Positions 26,801 through 57,793 of a DNA stretch of 64,000 bases are shown here, piece by piece. A program made the translations under genes and the position numbers. This stretch comes from Embiotoca jacksoni (Eukaryota; Chordata; Actinopteri; Embiotocidae), in contig JAKOON010000068.1 of assembly GCA_022577435.1 (NCBI GenBank), positions 973,001 to 1,037,000 on the forward strand. Direction: 5' to 3'. The notes under the pieces were generated by a model. The model made no database searches. It worked only from the letters and a program-made list of their open reading frames with translations, and was not told the origin of the DNA. The first letter of the stretch is position 1. Every line of letters starts with the position of its first letter.

Positions 26801-28168
26801 AGGTAACATCATCAATACAAGACCACCATCTTTAATAATTTATTACAAATGAAAATGAAATTGACAAAAATAGCGAACTTTTCAAAAACAGTTTATTTAA
26901 TGTGAATTTTGCGTTTGCTCTGGTGTTAACTGTTCTCCATGTTTTGTTTTTTAGTTTGTGCATCTTGGGGAAGATGATGACGGCTAAATATCTCCACGGA
27001 CAGATCCGGGAGAAGGGCGGAGCCTACGGGGGCGGAGCCAGGATGGGAGGAGGCGGCCTGTTCTCTTTTTACTCCTACAGGTGAGCTGAGGTTCACCATA
27101 AAGCTCACACATTTTTAAGCAGCATTGCTATAGGAAATTAATCAATATAGTCACGTTTGCTAATTAAGATTTAATGTTTCATATCTTCATTTGACATTTC
27201 ACCATTTATAGTTCATATTCCTGAGAATAATAATATAATAATAATAATAATATAGATAAAACTTGAGTTTCGATCTACGATGAGATTTTCAGCGTGTTTG
27301 ACTTCAGTTTGTGTCTCTTGTGCTTCTCAGGGATCCAAACTCGATGCAGACGTTGTCCGCGTTTCGTAAAGGCGTCGACTGGGCGAAGTCGGGACAGTTC
27401 ACCCAACAAGACATCGACGAAGCCAAGCTGTCCGTCTTCTCCGCCGTGGACTCACCTGTCGCCCCCGGAAACAAAGGTGAGTCTCCGACTGACCGACGTG
27501 ATGCGTCCTGACAGCAGCTGCACGGATCGTTCTGCATTTTACATTTTAATACTGGCAACTTTAAATGTCAGGAATTATTTGATAAATCTTCAGAAAGGTC
27601 TCATAATAATGAGATATCCTGTTATTAAAAGTTCTGATATTTACAGTGAATTTCTTTTACCTTTGACATATTTTCCCAGGTTTTTGTTGGATTTTGAGTT
27701 TCTCCTCGTTCTTTAGAGTCATTCATTTACGAGTTTTAACTGTTTTAGTTGCGGCTGTGATTGTTATTTGCTGCTTTAAAGTCTTTGTGTCTCTGTGCTG
27801 CAGGAATGAGTCGTTTCCTCGGTGGAGTCACGGACGAGATGAAGCAGAATCACAGAGAACGACTCTTCGCTGTCGACCACAAAAACCTGGTGGACGTGGC
27901 TGAAAGGTAAAACTGTCAAATCCTGCAGACTCGAACAGTGAAAGATTCTGCTGATAGAATTACTGCTTTAACTGAGTTTGTATAATTCTGCAATGTGGAA
28001 ATATTTGAAGAAGAAAAAATAAATCTCTTTATCTCGAGTATAAAGCCCCTGTTGTTGTTCTGGATGTCCTGCAGGTACCTCGGTGTCGGCCAGAGGACGT
28101 GCGGCGTCGCCATCCTCGGACCGGAGAACAACACAATAAAGAAAGATCCTTCTTGGATCGTGAAGTGA
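17828..28168 (+). CDS. pitrm1: pitrm1: mitochondrial presequence protease (27 exons)
   Basis: This gene encodes a matrix zinc metallopeptidase (M16C, presequence protease/PreP) that degrades cleaved targeting peptides and other short unstructured peptides. Exons: 17828-17874, 18701-18806, 19245-19351, 19494-19645, 19739-19853, 20005-20101, 20431-20591, 20790-20916, 21032-21120, 21251-21379, 21472-21585, 22071-22167, 22488-22622, 22900-23038, 23285-23401, 23504-23633, 24585-24705, 24947-25023, 25111-25276, 25473-25573, 25787-25907, 26406-26456, 26690-26802, 26955-27080, 27331-27476, 27804-27906, 28075-28168. All are bounded by AG/GT with consistent phase and total 3081 nt (1026 residues; human about 1037). 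The start [16 protein letters not shown] is basic and hydrophobic, as a mitochondrial presequence should be, and has A at -3. The inverted zinc motif HILEH is at residues 102-106, in exon 4; the distal zinc glutamate is in FNEMKG (about Glu203, exon 6). The C-terminal [11 protein letters not shown] motif is in exon 24. The gene appears intact, and no key residue is missing. The exon 7 donor (AG|GTTGAA) is weak. Confidence 0.97.
17934..17976. repeat. (GTTT)n in pitrm1 intron 1
   Basis: About ten GTTT units lie 60 bases after the exon 1 donor. A second, shorter GTTT run lies just before the exon 5 acceptor (near 19706-19731). Confidence 0.95.
18126..18139 (+). promoter_or_regulatory. overlapping palindromic E-box and CRE in pitrm1 intron 1
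   Basis: GTCACGTGACGTCA fuses a perfect 10-bp palindromic E-box (GTCACGTGAC, the USF/TFE3-type site) with a perfect cAMP response element (TGACGTCA), sharing TGAC. It lies about 250 bases inside intron 1, close enough to belong to the promoter region. Function is inferred from the motifs only. Confidence 0.4.
20379..20416. repeat. (TA)n(TG)n tract upstream of pitrm1 exon 7
   Basis: ATATATAT followed by about 17 GT units ends 15 bases before the exon 7 acceptor (TTTTTATTTTTGCAG). It is complementary to the (CA)n tract just after the same exon. Confidence 0.9.
20600..20648. repeat. (CA)n tract downstream of pitrm1 exon 7
   Basis: An interrupted (CA)n run begins about 9 bases after the exon 7 donor. 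With the upstream (TG)n it brackets the exon with complementary repeats. Confidence 0.9.
23634..24584. other. pitrm1 intron 16 with (ATT)n and an interspersed repeat fragment
   Basis: The largest late intron of the gene. An (ATT)n run lies near 23829-23871. The stretch about 24165-24330 (AGGAATGGAGCCCTGAGGAA and following) has the look of a retroelement piece; ATCGAGCCCTGAGGTACACC near 58275 shares the GAGCCCTGAGG core. No exon is hidden here, as flanking exons 16 and 17 join in frame. Confidence 0.5.
25930..26390. repeat. probable interspersed repeat in pitrm1 intron 21
   Basis: The stretch includes CAGTAGGGGGCAGTACGGAG and CCTCTAGTGGCG, words typical of non-autonomous fish elements and similar in style to 1090-1260. 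Terminal repeats were not located. It lies between exon 21 (ends 25907) and exon 22 (starts 26406) and does not disturb either. Confidence 0.35.
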
Positions 28169-28282
28169 AACCGTCAGTAGGTAGTTTTCTAACGAAAGAT
28201 TTTTTTTTTTCTTTTTTTTTTAAATGGTGGCAAAAAAAAAATCTGAAATACACAAAAGAAAGAGACCTCATCAGTGTTTGTC

Positions 28283-28288
28283 ATTAAA
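28283..28288 (+). terminator. candidate pitrm1 poly(A) signal (ATTAAA)
   Basis: ATTAAA lies 115 bases after the pitrm1 stop codon (28166-28168), which would give a short 3' UTR containing two T-rich runs. No AATAAA is found closer. Cleavage would fall near 28300-28315. Confidence 0.55.
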
Positions 28289-28439
28289 AAGAAATACTCT
28301 AATCAATACTGTCTATTTATTCTCCTGTGTATATATTGATGAAGATTAGATGTTAAATTATAATATTGAAACACAAAATGCTGCGTCAGCGCTTTATTTC
28401 ATGAAACATTGAAAGATTTTGGGGTAAAAAAAAACCTTA

Positions 28440-28720
28440 ACTTTTATACTGTGTGTTTTCTCTGCAGCGGAGAGGTTTTTATGGCCCTGAATACTAATCC
28501 AGGTTTTATTCTTTTAAGTTTGGAGGAGGATTCATCTCTCATCCGCAGGGGGAGTTCCCGGTTTTAACTTGTGAGCTCGTTAAAACCTGAAACTCCCCTC
28601 CGGTCCATGCAGAACTGAAGAAGCCTTTTTGGATGAGAGATGAAATGTCTTCTAAAAACTAAAGAAGTCCAGCTGCTTTTGGATCAAACTTGAGCCACTG
28701 AGCACCTTCAGACATGTTGA
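28440..28720. repeat. interspersed repeat between pitrm1 and pfkp
   Basis: AACTGAAGAAGCCTTTTTGG, GATGAGAGATGAAATGTCTT and the following GAAGTCCAGCTGCTTTTGGA match a sequence I recognise as very common in fish introns and spacers. It sits in the short gap between the two convergent genes. Confidence 0.5.
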
Positions 28721-29169
28721 ATACCATTTTTTTTCCCCTTAAATTCTTGAACAAATATTCAAATGTTTTCATCTGCAATTAACAAAGTTAGACGAAGTGC
28801 TAATACTTCAAATGAAAAGCCTTTACGTTTAAAATAAAAATAAAAAAGAACTGTCCTAAACAGATTTAATGTCCCTTATTTTAACCACTAAAGAATTTAA
28901 CTTCACATTTGCTAAACATATTTCATGAAATCTCACTCGTTTAATTCTCAATTTGTTTGTGTCGTGGCAACTCAGATAAAGAGTTAGTTCACCCAAATTC
29001 TACCTGATGTTTGCAGCTGGCCTGATATTTAACTCTGCTGATAGTTTTAGATTTATTTGTTCACGTTTGGAGATTTTCTGTCTCAATAAAAGTAGAATTT
29101 TACAGTAAAACAACCCGGTTATATCCCTCTGGTTTAAAAGCTAGAGATAAATGATCACAAAACAACTCT

Positions 29170-29372
29170 TTTTCCACACACTAAATGCTTTATTACGGTG
29201 ACAGGACGCTCACATAACGGCAATGTTGTGTAGTTTCTCACATTCTCTGCCTCCAGGACCCGACTCATAAAGAACCACAAAGAAGATGCCAGATACAAAG
29301 TCCAGGGTGGATACAAACAGCAAAGGCAAAACAACACAACACACACACACTCATACAGTTTAGCAGGTGACA

Positions 29373-29412
<40 letters not shown>

Positions 29413-30052
29413 GCAGCTCGTCTTAAAGCCTCATTAAACCTCCCGCAGGTTCCCTCGTGTTGCAATCAGGATGGTTAGACGGCGTTCAACAGGCTGAGAG
29501 CGTGTGATCCTCCCCAAATATAGTCCCTCTTTATAAGCAGCTTTAGGGGATTACATTAATTATGGGGCTCAAGGTGCTGTAGAAAATAAAAATGACAAAA
29601 GCTCGACTCTAAACGTGTCACGCACGCAGATGTTTGCTCAGCTGGTTATTTAAAAAAAAAAAAAAAAAAAGATATCGTTACATTTGTGGGACTAAAACTT
29701 GAATACAGTACATAATGAGGAGTGCTTTTCTATATTTAGGTTCATAATAACTTTGGAGATCTCGGAAATTCGACGTTAGAGCTGCTACTTTGTTTGAACT
29801 ACATAGTTTTATTCCAAAATGACCTCCCTTCAAATTGAATCTAACATGCTGAAGATCCCTTCAGAAAAGTGCCGTGACGTGACCATATATACTCAAACTT
29901 TTTGAAATTACTATCTTTTTTTTAAATCTATCTTTTAATGTGCCTGCAGTCAATCAGCGGTGGATCAGTCATTGTGTTAGTAGCCGTCACTGAACTCGTG
30001 AAGCCGGTTTCCTGTTGGAGCGGCGCCCTCCGCTGGCGGCGGCGCGGCGGTT
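29170..30052 (-). other. pfkp 3' UTR (inferred)
   Basis: About 880 bases lie between the pfkp stop codon and the first good poly(A) signal on its strand. The stretch includes an interrupted (CA)n tract at about 29339-29411 and an 18-base poly-A run near 29651. No open frame of interest is present. The end point assumes use of the signal at 29189-29194. Confidence 0.5.
29189..29194 (-). terminator. pfkp poly(A) signal (AATAAA on - strand)
   Basis: TTTATT on the + strand reads AATAAA on the pfkp strand, about 860 bases beyond the stop codon. Cleavage would fall near 29165-29178, leaving roughly 0.9 kb between the two convergent transcripts. Confidence 0.6.
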
Positions 30053-50875
<20,823 letters not shown>

Positions 50876-51100
50876 CGTCTGTCCGTCCGGGGGTCTCCTG
50901 TCACCTGCCGACGAACAACCACAAACACGGAGCACCTGAACGAGCCGCGGACTGCAGACTTGAGGCAGCTCGGGGGAGATGCTGTCTGTCGGACTGCAGC
51001 GGGCACCGCCCTCTTTGCGCCGCGGACACGCCCCCTTCTACAAAGATCCTACACGTGACTCGTTCCTTGACTTCACGCGCCTCTAAACGCCTTTAAAACA
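50876..51100 (-). promoter_or_regulatory. pfkp 5' UTR and core promoter region
   Basis: This stretch is GC- and CpG-rich relative to the neighbourhood, with a GC box (CACGCCCCC on +, 51027-51035) and a CACGTG E-box at 51052-51057 that also contains the hypoxia-type core ACGTG. There is no obvious TATA box. A cluster of three CCAAT boxes on the + strand (51705, 51745 and 51784) lies about 0.8 kb further upstream. The transcription start is not fixed. Confidence 0.45.
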
Positions 51101-53150
51101 AGAAATAAAACAATATTAATATATTTATTTTTAGCAATCTAATGCTTATTAAATCAGCTTTCACAGCTATTATTCTTTTTCTAGCAGCTCAACTCATCGG
51201 ACGACTTTATAACTTTCCGTTGCTTGTATTATTATTAGCGGCTGACAAATGTAATATTTACATTTCTTTCAACAAAATAAGAAATAAAATAATATGAACA
51301 ACACTTTTGCTCAGTTCAACACTTTAAAACTATTAGCTACTTACTTAGCTACCTTTTTTATTATTATTATTATTATTATCATTATTTTTTTGTTTGTTTG
51401 TTTGTGGGTTTTTGTTGGTTTGGTTCATCTTTTACATTTGTTAGCAGTAAAATATGTTTCACTGTTGTAACATTTGGACAAACACATGAATCATAAAAGT
51501 CTAAATGATAGTTCTGACTATTAAAATATGAACGTTGTAACTGGAATATTTAACCATGTTTGAGTCTTTTTTTATGTTATTTTTTTAATCCATCTCCCAC
51601 TTTGCGGTTTGGAAAGAAACACCAGAGTGATACATCTTTACTATTGTCTTCCTGCTTTGGCTGTCACGAGCCCGAGCGTGGACGCTAAAGCCAAAGCCGA
51701 AGAGCCAATCACGCAGCTATCTCGCTGACTGACAGCTGAATCCACCAATAGGCGCCCAGATCACGCTGTACAAAGAAATCCAACCAATTGCAGACTTCGG
51801 TCTCTCAGTCAGGAAATGAAACACTTTGCGCAACAGTTCACAAGTTTCTGTGTAATCTAAACAGTAAAAAGTGAATGTTGCAACATCAGGGAAAGTTAAT
51901 ATAATGCAATAGATTACATTCATAGAGGAAATTATATAATCACAGCACTATAGAACTGAATACAAAAAAAAAGGATTTAGTAACTTAAACATCTGTTGTC
52001 TTCAGTATTAATAACGTGTCATATGCAGAAATTCAGATATTTGTGTGTATAACCCTACACAAATATTGCAATGTTATTTTTAAATCTCTAAAACTTGACC
52101 GAATCCATGACCTTTCGTGATAGTTCATGACCTTGAGAAATATCTTGCACGCTGCAGCCTTTATCTCAATAACCATGTCAGGCTCTATGCAGCATCCGCA
52201 GCTAAATTTCATCATATTATAATCCACGACAAAAAGGTTTATTTGAGAGTATACGCAGGAGCCGCTTTCATATCCTCACGTCGCTGTGATTAGATTTGAA
52301 GGGCCACGCAGAGGACATCAGGACCACAGCCTGCAGGTCTGATGACATTTCAGCTGTTCCTGACTTCTTAAAATTAGATTCCTGAACTCAAAATAAGGAA
52401 CTACTTTGGGCAACACACGAGTCTGAGTGTATCACAAACTGTTACGGAGCCAAACGGTTTCTCATTTTACAATAAAGTTTTAAAATATATAAAAAATGTG
52501 AAGGCGAGTGACCGCAAAGTTTGAATAATATTGAAAAAAAAGGCAGATGAAATTGCTTTGTTGTTAAAGAGTAAAGCTAAAAAAAAAAAAAAAATCCAAG
52601 CTTTTCTTCTGCTTCATTTTTTAAATATTTTCCTCATGTGCATCCTGATGTATTTCATATCTTAGAGACTTTATGATCTCGCTAGAATCTAAAATAAAGC
52701 TCGTGGATTTTGGTAGGGGAGGCTAAATTAAGGAAAATCACAGAGTTGAGGAGTGAGAACTTTTTTTAAGCACTTATAGCATCCAACAAGCATGAAAATG
52801 TATATGTTGCGTGTTCAAATTACTTTATTGACGCCATCTTAATCACTAATCATGCCTTAAAAAACACACATAGAAAGAAAATTATGTTTTGCATCTGAAA
52901 TGGATTTATCCCACATAACTGAATCATTAATATGTCTATAAATGGTATTTAATAAATAAAATATAGTATAATAAGTTATGTTTATCATTGTGTCTGAAGA
53001 CTTACTTTAAACATGTGGAAAATGTCGACCCCTGCTGGTGAATAGAGAGAATTACACGGGCGAAAATTTGCCTTTGCTGGTGGATAAAAATGCCTTTTTA
53101 ATCTACACAATCAGCATCAATAGGTGAAATAAAAAAAATAAAAAAACACA
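51101..53150. other. spacer between pfkp promoter and ncoa2 3' end
   Basis: AT-rich, with (ATT)n near 51358-51380 and a CCAAT-rich patch at about 51700-51790 that may be distal pfkp promoter. No open frame or RNA gene is supported. Confidence 0.5.
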
Positions 53151-56100
53151 GAGGCAGTGCGGCTCAATAAAAATAATTTATTTACAGTGGCATGAATCAT
53201 AAATTAACAAGCAGCATTGGCAAAAGCAACATCAGAGTCGACAGCTTGCATAAAGTGTGTGAACGTCCGGACTTCTGCATAATAAAAACTCTCACTAAGA
53301 ATGAACTGACCGTGAACTGGACCGCGTCACCGCCGAGGTGTTTAATATGAACATCCCAGCAGAGAGGATAGTTGAAAAAAAATAAAAAATCAAACCATCT
53401 TTGAACAACCTTCACTCTCCTTCTGCTTTGACATATTGCTCTGATTTACTATTTGAGGATATCAAACACATTTTATAAGTTGAAAAACTGATGGAAAATA
53501 ACTTCTACGGTTGCTTCATTCTCGTAAAAACTTTCTTAAAGAGGCAGTAAGTATGTTTTTATGTGATATTACAAGCAGAAAATAAAAAATATCTGCGCTG
53601 TGGCTTCAGTTTCTGAGATTACGCTACTTTATTCTAAACATCCCGATTGGCTTCAGGCCCAAATTTAGTTACGATGCAAGGTCGGTGAAAATGATTTAGT
53701 TTTTTGTTGCATTGTTGATAAAAAGATTTCTTACTTTACCACCACCTGGTGGTTGAATCACAAACAACATCCCGACCACAGGATGCCATGCTAAAAAATC
53801 TGGCATTGATTTCTGCAAGCATTCTTCCACAAACAGGAGACCATCAGAATAATTTTACAGACATAATAATCACATTAAAAAAATTGAACACGGTAAATTT
53901 AAATCGAAAAAAAATAAAGACGCGAAAAATGAGAGTAATATTGACTAAATTCTCTCCATCTGGTGAACAAGGGAGAAAAATGTATGAAATTATGGATTTC
54001 ACTTTTTTGGTGTTGTATTATAACAGATTTGGTCAGATACACTCCCTCAGTGTAAGTTATATTATTTTAGATATTTCCCAATTTAGATAATAATTTTTTC
54101 GAACCGTAAATGTAATCATTCTTATACGATGGCTGGTGTTTAAACGTCATTTAAAATTGTATGAACTTTGGGCTTTTTTTCGTGATGTAAAAAAAGGGTC
54201 ATTTTTAGAAATTACTTGACTACATTTCTTAAAAAAAAGAAAGAGCTACCGAAAACTTTTCAATTTGTAGTGAAACTTGGAAACCGACTCAATTATAGCA
54301 TCAATAAACTTATAAACAGTACTCAGCCCTTTTCCTGCTGCGTTGACCTTTTCTTCCAGTGGTTTTCTATTTTAAAATTGAACTTTATGAGCTTTTAATG
54401 TCAGAAATAGCTCCCCCAGTTGGTGGAAACGCAGCTCTGCATTAGCGCTTAATCAGTTTGTGGCTACGATGTAATTTTCAGGCCACTGTAGCTCAAATAG
54501 ACACACTTAAAGCAATAAAAAAAAAATACTCAATGCCCCTTTAAAAAAAAACAAAAAAACTGCATTAATCAGGGAGAATACAACAAAAACAATTAGCCAT
54601 TTTTTTTGCTAACATACAGCAGTATATGGCGTCAACTTGTTGGGAGAAAATCTAAAAAAATACTGGTTGTGTAATGATTCCAGTAAAAACCTTCGCTGAG
54701 CAGTGAGAGACAGGTAAAACACACCTGTAAAACTTACAGACAGAAAATCACAGATCTAAGGCATTATGCTAAATCGTTAGCATCTTAAGGTACTTACATG
54801 AGATCGATAAAATATACATCTATGAATCGAGAAAAAAATCTTCAGCACTCTAAGAGTTAAAATCAAGAGGAAATCATTCACCTCCATGTTGAATATTAAG
54901 AGTTAATAAATGTACGCAAGTGTTAAAATCCTGCAGAGTTTTCTTTGGGATTTTTACGAAAAAAAAAAGAAAAAGAAAACTAAGAAAAGATTATTTTCAG
55001 TGTTGCATTTTCACATTCTCCTCATCTGTGTTACAGTAGAAGTTTGACAGATAGATAAAGAGGGATTTAAAAAAACTAAAAACAAATCTGTGTTGACAGT
55101 TAGTTATTTTTGTTGACAATGACAAGCTTATGTGCGAGACAGCACCTGGCGAAAAGCACCTTTCAAACCGTTTCCAAAAATGCTCCAGTCTGTAAAAAAA
55201 AGTAAAAAAAGAGATAAAAGTTTGATTTAATGTGTTTATAGGAACCGGGTCAGGAGTTATCCTCGACGAGAGGAGTTTTTCTTAAATGTAAATAAATCTT
55301 ATTTTAAAATCGGCAAAGCTGCTTTGGAGGCAGAAATAATGTCACTGGTTAAATCTCAGAGGGCAAAAATAAAGTCGGTAAAAGAAGAATAAAGACGCTG
55401 CTCACAGTTAATTTTAACAGACGGACGTTTAACCGCAGTTGGTTTAAAGTGTATTGACGCTAACTGTTGTGTCGCTAATGAGCACCGAACAGATCAGGTG
55501 AGGGGGAAGTCGCTAGTTTTTGTTTGTACGAAATCCATCAAATATATATTTTATTCTGAACCCCCCCAAAAAAGACTACAGCGATTAAAAAAGCAAAAGG
55601 GCTAAAAGTCCAATGGGTAAGTTTTACAGATTTACTCGCAAAAATGAACATACGCTGTGTTCATAAATGGCGTAATTTTAGTCGTATACATTTTTTTCTT
55701 TGGAACTTCATCATACGTCTAAGTAACATGTCGATCTTCCCGACGGACTTCATCTTTTTCCCTCTGTGCCTCCGTATTTCCTGCATTACATTACTCGTCT
55801 GCTAGTCTGCTAAATTTGTTAGCCTTCGTGGCTTCTAGACGCCGTCCCTCTTCCTGTTACCTAGCAATGCTGCTCACACACACAATGTAACCAATTTAAT
55901 TGTTTTCCCCGCCATTTTAAAGGCTCCTTCACGACGACGAATACACTTTTTAATGTAGAATAAATGTAGTTGGGGCCTTTATTTTTGGGTTTATCGTGCA
56001 TTCTGCTAGCGGAGGCGTGAGTAGAGGGGAATTCAGTTTAGAACGATCTGCAACCTCAACGCCAGACGACCCCGCCGACGCTCCGTTACCTTTCCAACTT

Positions 56101-56428
56101 AAAAGTAGGAAAACCAGTTAGCTCGTCAGCAGACAGGAAACGATTTTACAACGCTCACAAGAGAAAACAAACAAACACGTGACAGGTAAACATTTTGTTT
56201 ACATTTTGAGCTAATTAAAAGCTAATTAGCCATCTGACGCCGGATATAACCAATGACATGTTTCTGCTCTCTGAATAAACGACCTAAACTCCAGACTGCT
56301 GCTTTACAATACCACTTAGGGGAGAGAGGGCGTTAAAAATCTATGTACACTATCTATACACATTCACCTTCATTCAAAAAGTCATTAAACAGGGACGCAG
56401 GTCCTCTGAAACTACAGCAGTTGAAATA

Positions 56429-56459
<31 letters not shown>

Positions 56460-56708
56460 AAATCGACATCAACATGTACCATGAGATTTTCTTAAAGATA
56501 GATATCCTTGATTTTTTTTCTTCTTTTTTTATGTGTCATACAAAGAATCTCTAAAACTTCTTCAAAACTATAAATAACTGTAAAATATTTTTTCATAAAC
56601 CTTCTTCGTCGTCTTCAGTCGGGCTCGAAAACAGAACCGTTAAAAATCCAGAAGTTTCATTTACGCCTGTCGACCGAAGTCACGCGTCCAGTGTCAAACT
56701 GCGACATT

Positions 56709-56797
<89 letters not shown>

Positions 56798-57793
56798 CAT
56801 GACTCCATCGAAAACACACACCGCCCGGAGCATCACAGCCGGGACAACGGGAGGAATACATTCATCTGACCAGTCGACACTGCGTCCGTGTGGAAACAAC
56901 CTGGGAACCTTAACGCAGGTTTTTTTTTTCTTTTTCAAAATCATCCTTCTTCACGTTTGACTTTTTTTTTTTTTTTTTTTGTTAAAGGAGCTTTTAGAAT
57001 AAAGAGGAGCATCTCCTGATTCCAGTGGTTTGTTTTCTGGTTTTCTTGGACCAACCTGAGGTTTGTTTTGATTTTAAAGAAAGAAAATAGCCCGGTAATA
57101 ACATCTTTTGATAAAAATCAGAGCGTGCATTTGTAAAAATGATTCACCTCAAAGATTAAAAAAACAGGTGTATTTTTTTTATCTTCTAAGTGAAATGATT
57201 GTTTTGTTCTGCACAACTCCAGCTCAGCAAACTTTAGCCTTGCTGGAGCTGCTGATTTGTCCCTGATTACAGACTAATTCAGTTTTCAAGCTGGAGTTTA
57301 GGAAAATACATATTGGACATCTTAACTTCATTTCAACGTGATTTTAATTTAAGGGGAAATAATATTTATGTTAAAATGCTCCTTTAACACAAATTATATT
57401 TGATTTAATGCGGGTTTTTTTGGAGCAGCTTTCACTTGATAGTTTGAGGACCATGTAGGAGTTTAAAGGATACAGTATATTAATAAATATAACATAAATT
57501 GATTTAAAAGGATAAAAGCTACGATGTGTCCCGTGAAGAAACCCGTGAATCACGATATTTTCCTCCCGGTGTTGTCACGAGGTTTCAGATGACAGTTCCC
57601 CTCCTGTAAGTTCACGACTTTTTTTTTTTTGCATAAAATGTTACACAGGGACTGAGCCGCTCTGCATTTCAGTTTGAGGAGCTCTGACGTGACGGACGGG
57701 CGGCGTTTCCTTCGTACGTCTCCGTTAAGCTGAGCCGAGCGGGTGTCAGCGTGTTTTTGTTCCTGCGTTACCTTCTTTGAGCTGCAGCCGGGG
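53151..57793 (-). other. ncoa2 3' UTR (inferred, about 4.6 kb)
   Basis: Long AT-rich sequence downstream of the ncoa2 stop with no other gene, as expected for the long 3' UTRs of p160 coactivators. It contains a poly-T run (56437-56459), (CA)n at 56716-56793, and a shared repeat fragment at 55828-55847. If an upstream poly(A) signal is used, the UTR would be shorter. Confidence 0.45.
53177..53182 (-). terminator. candidate ncoa2 poly(A) signal (AATAAA on - strand)
   Basis: TTTATT on + gives AATAAA on the ncoa2 strand, followed within 30 bases by further A-rich sequence. It is the last good signal before the spacer, but other TTTATT words lie within the UTR, so it may be one of several. Confidence 0.4.
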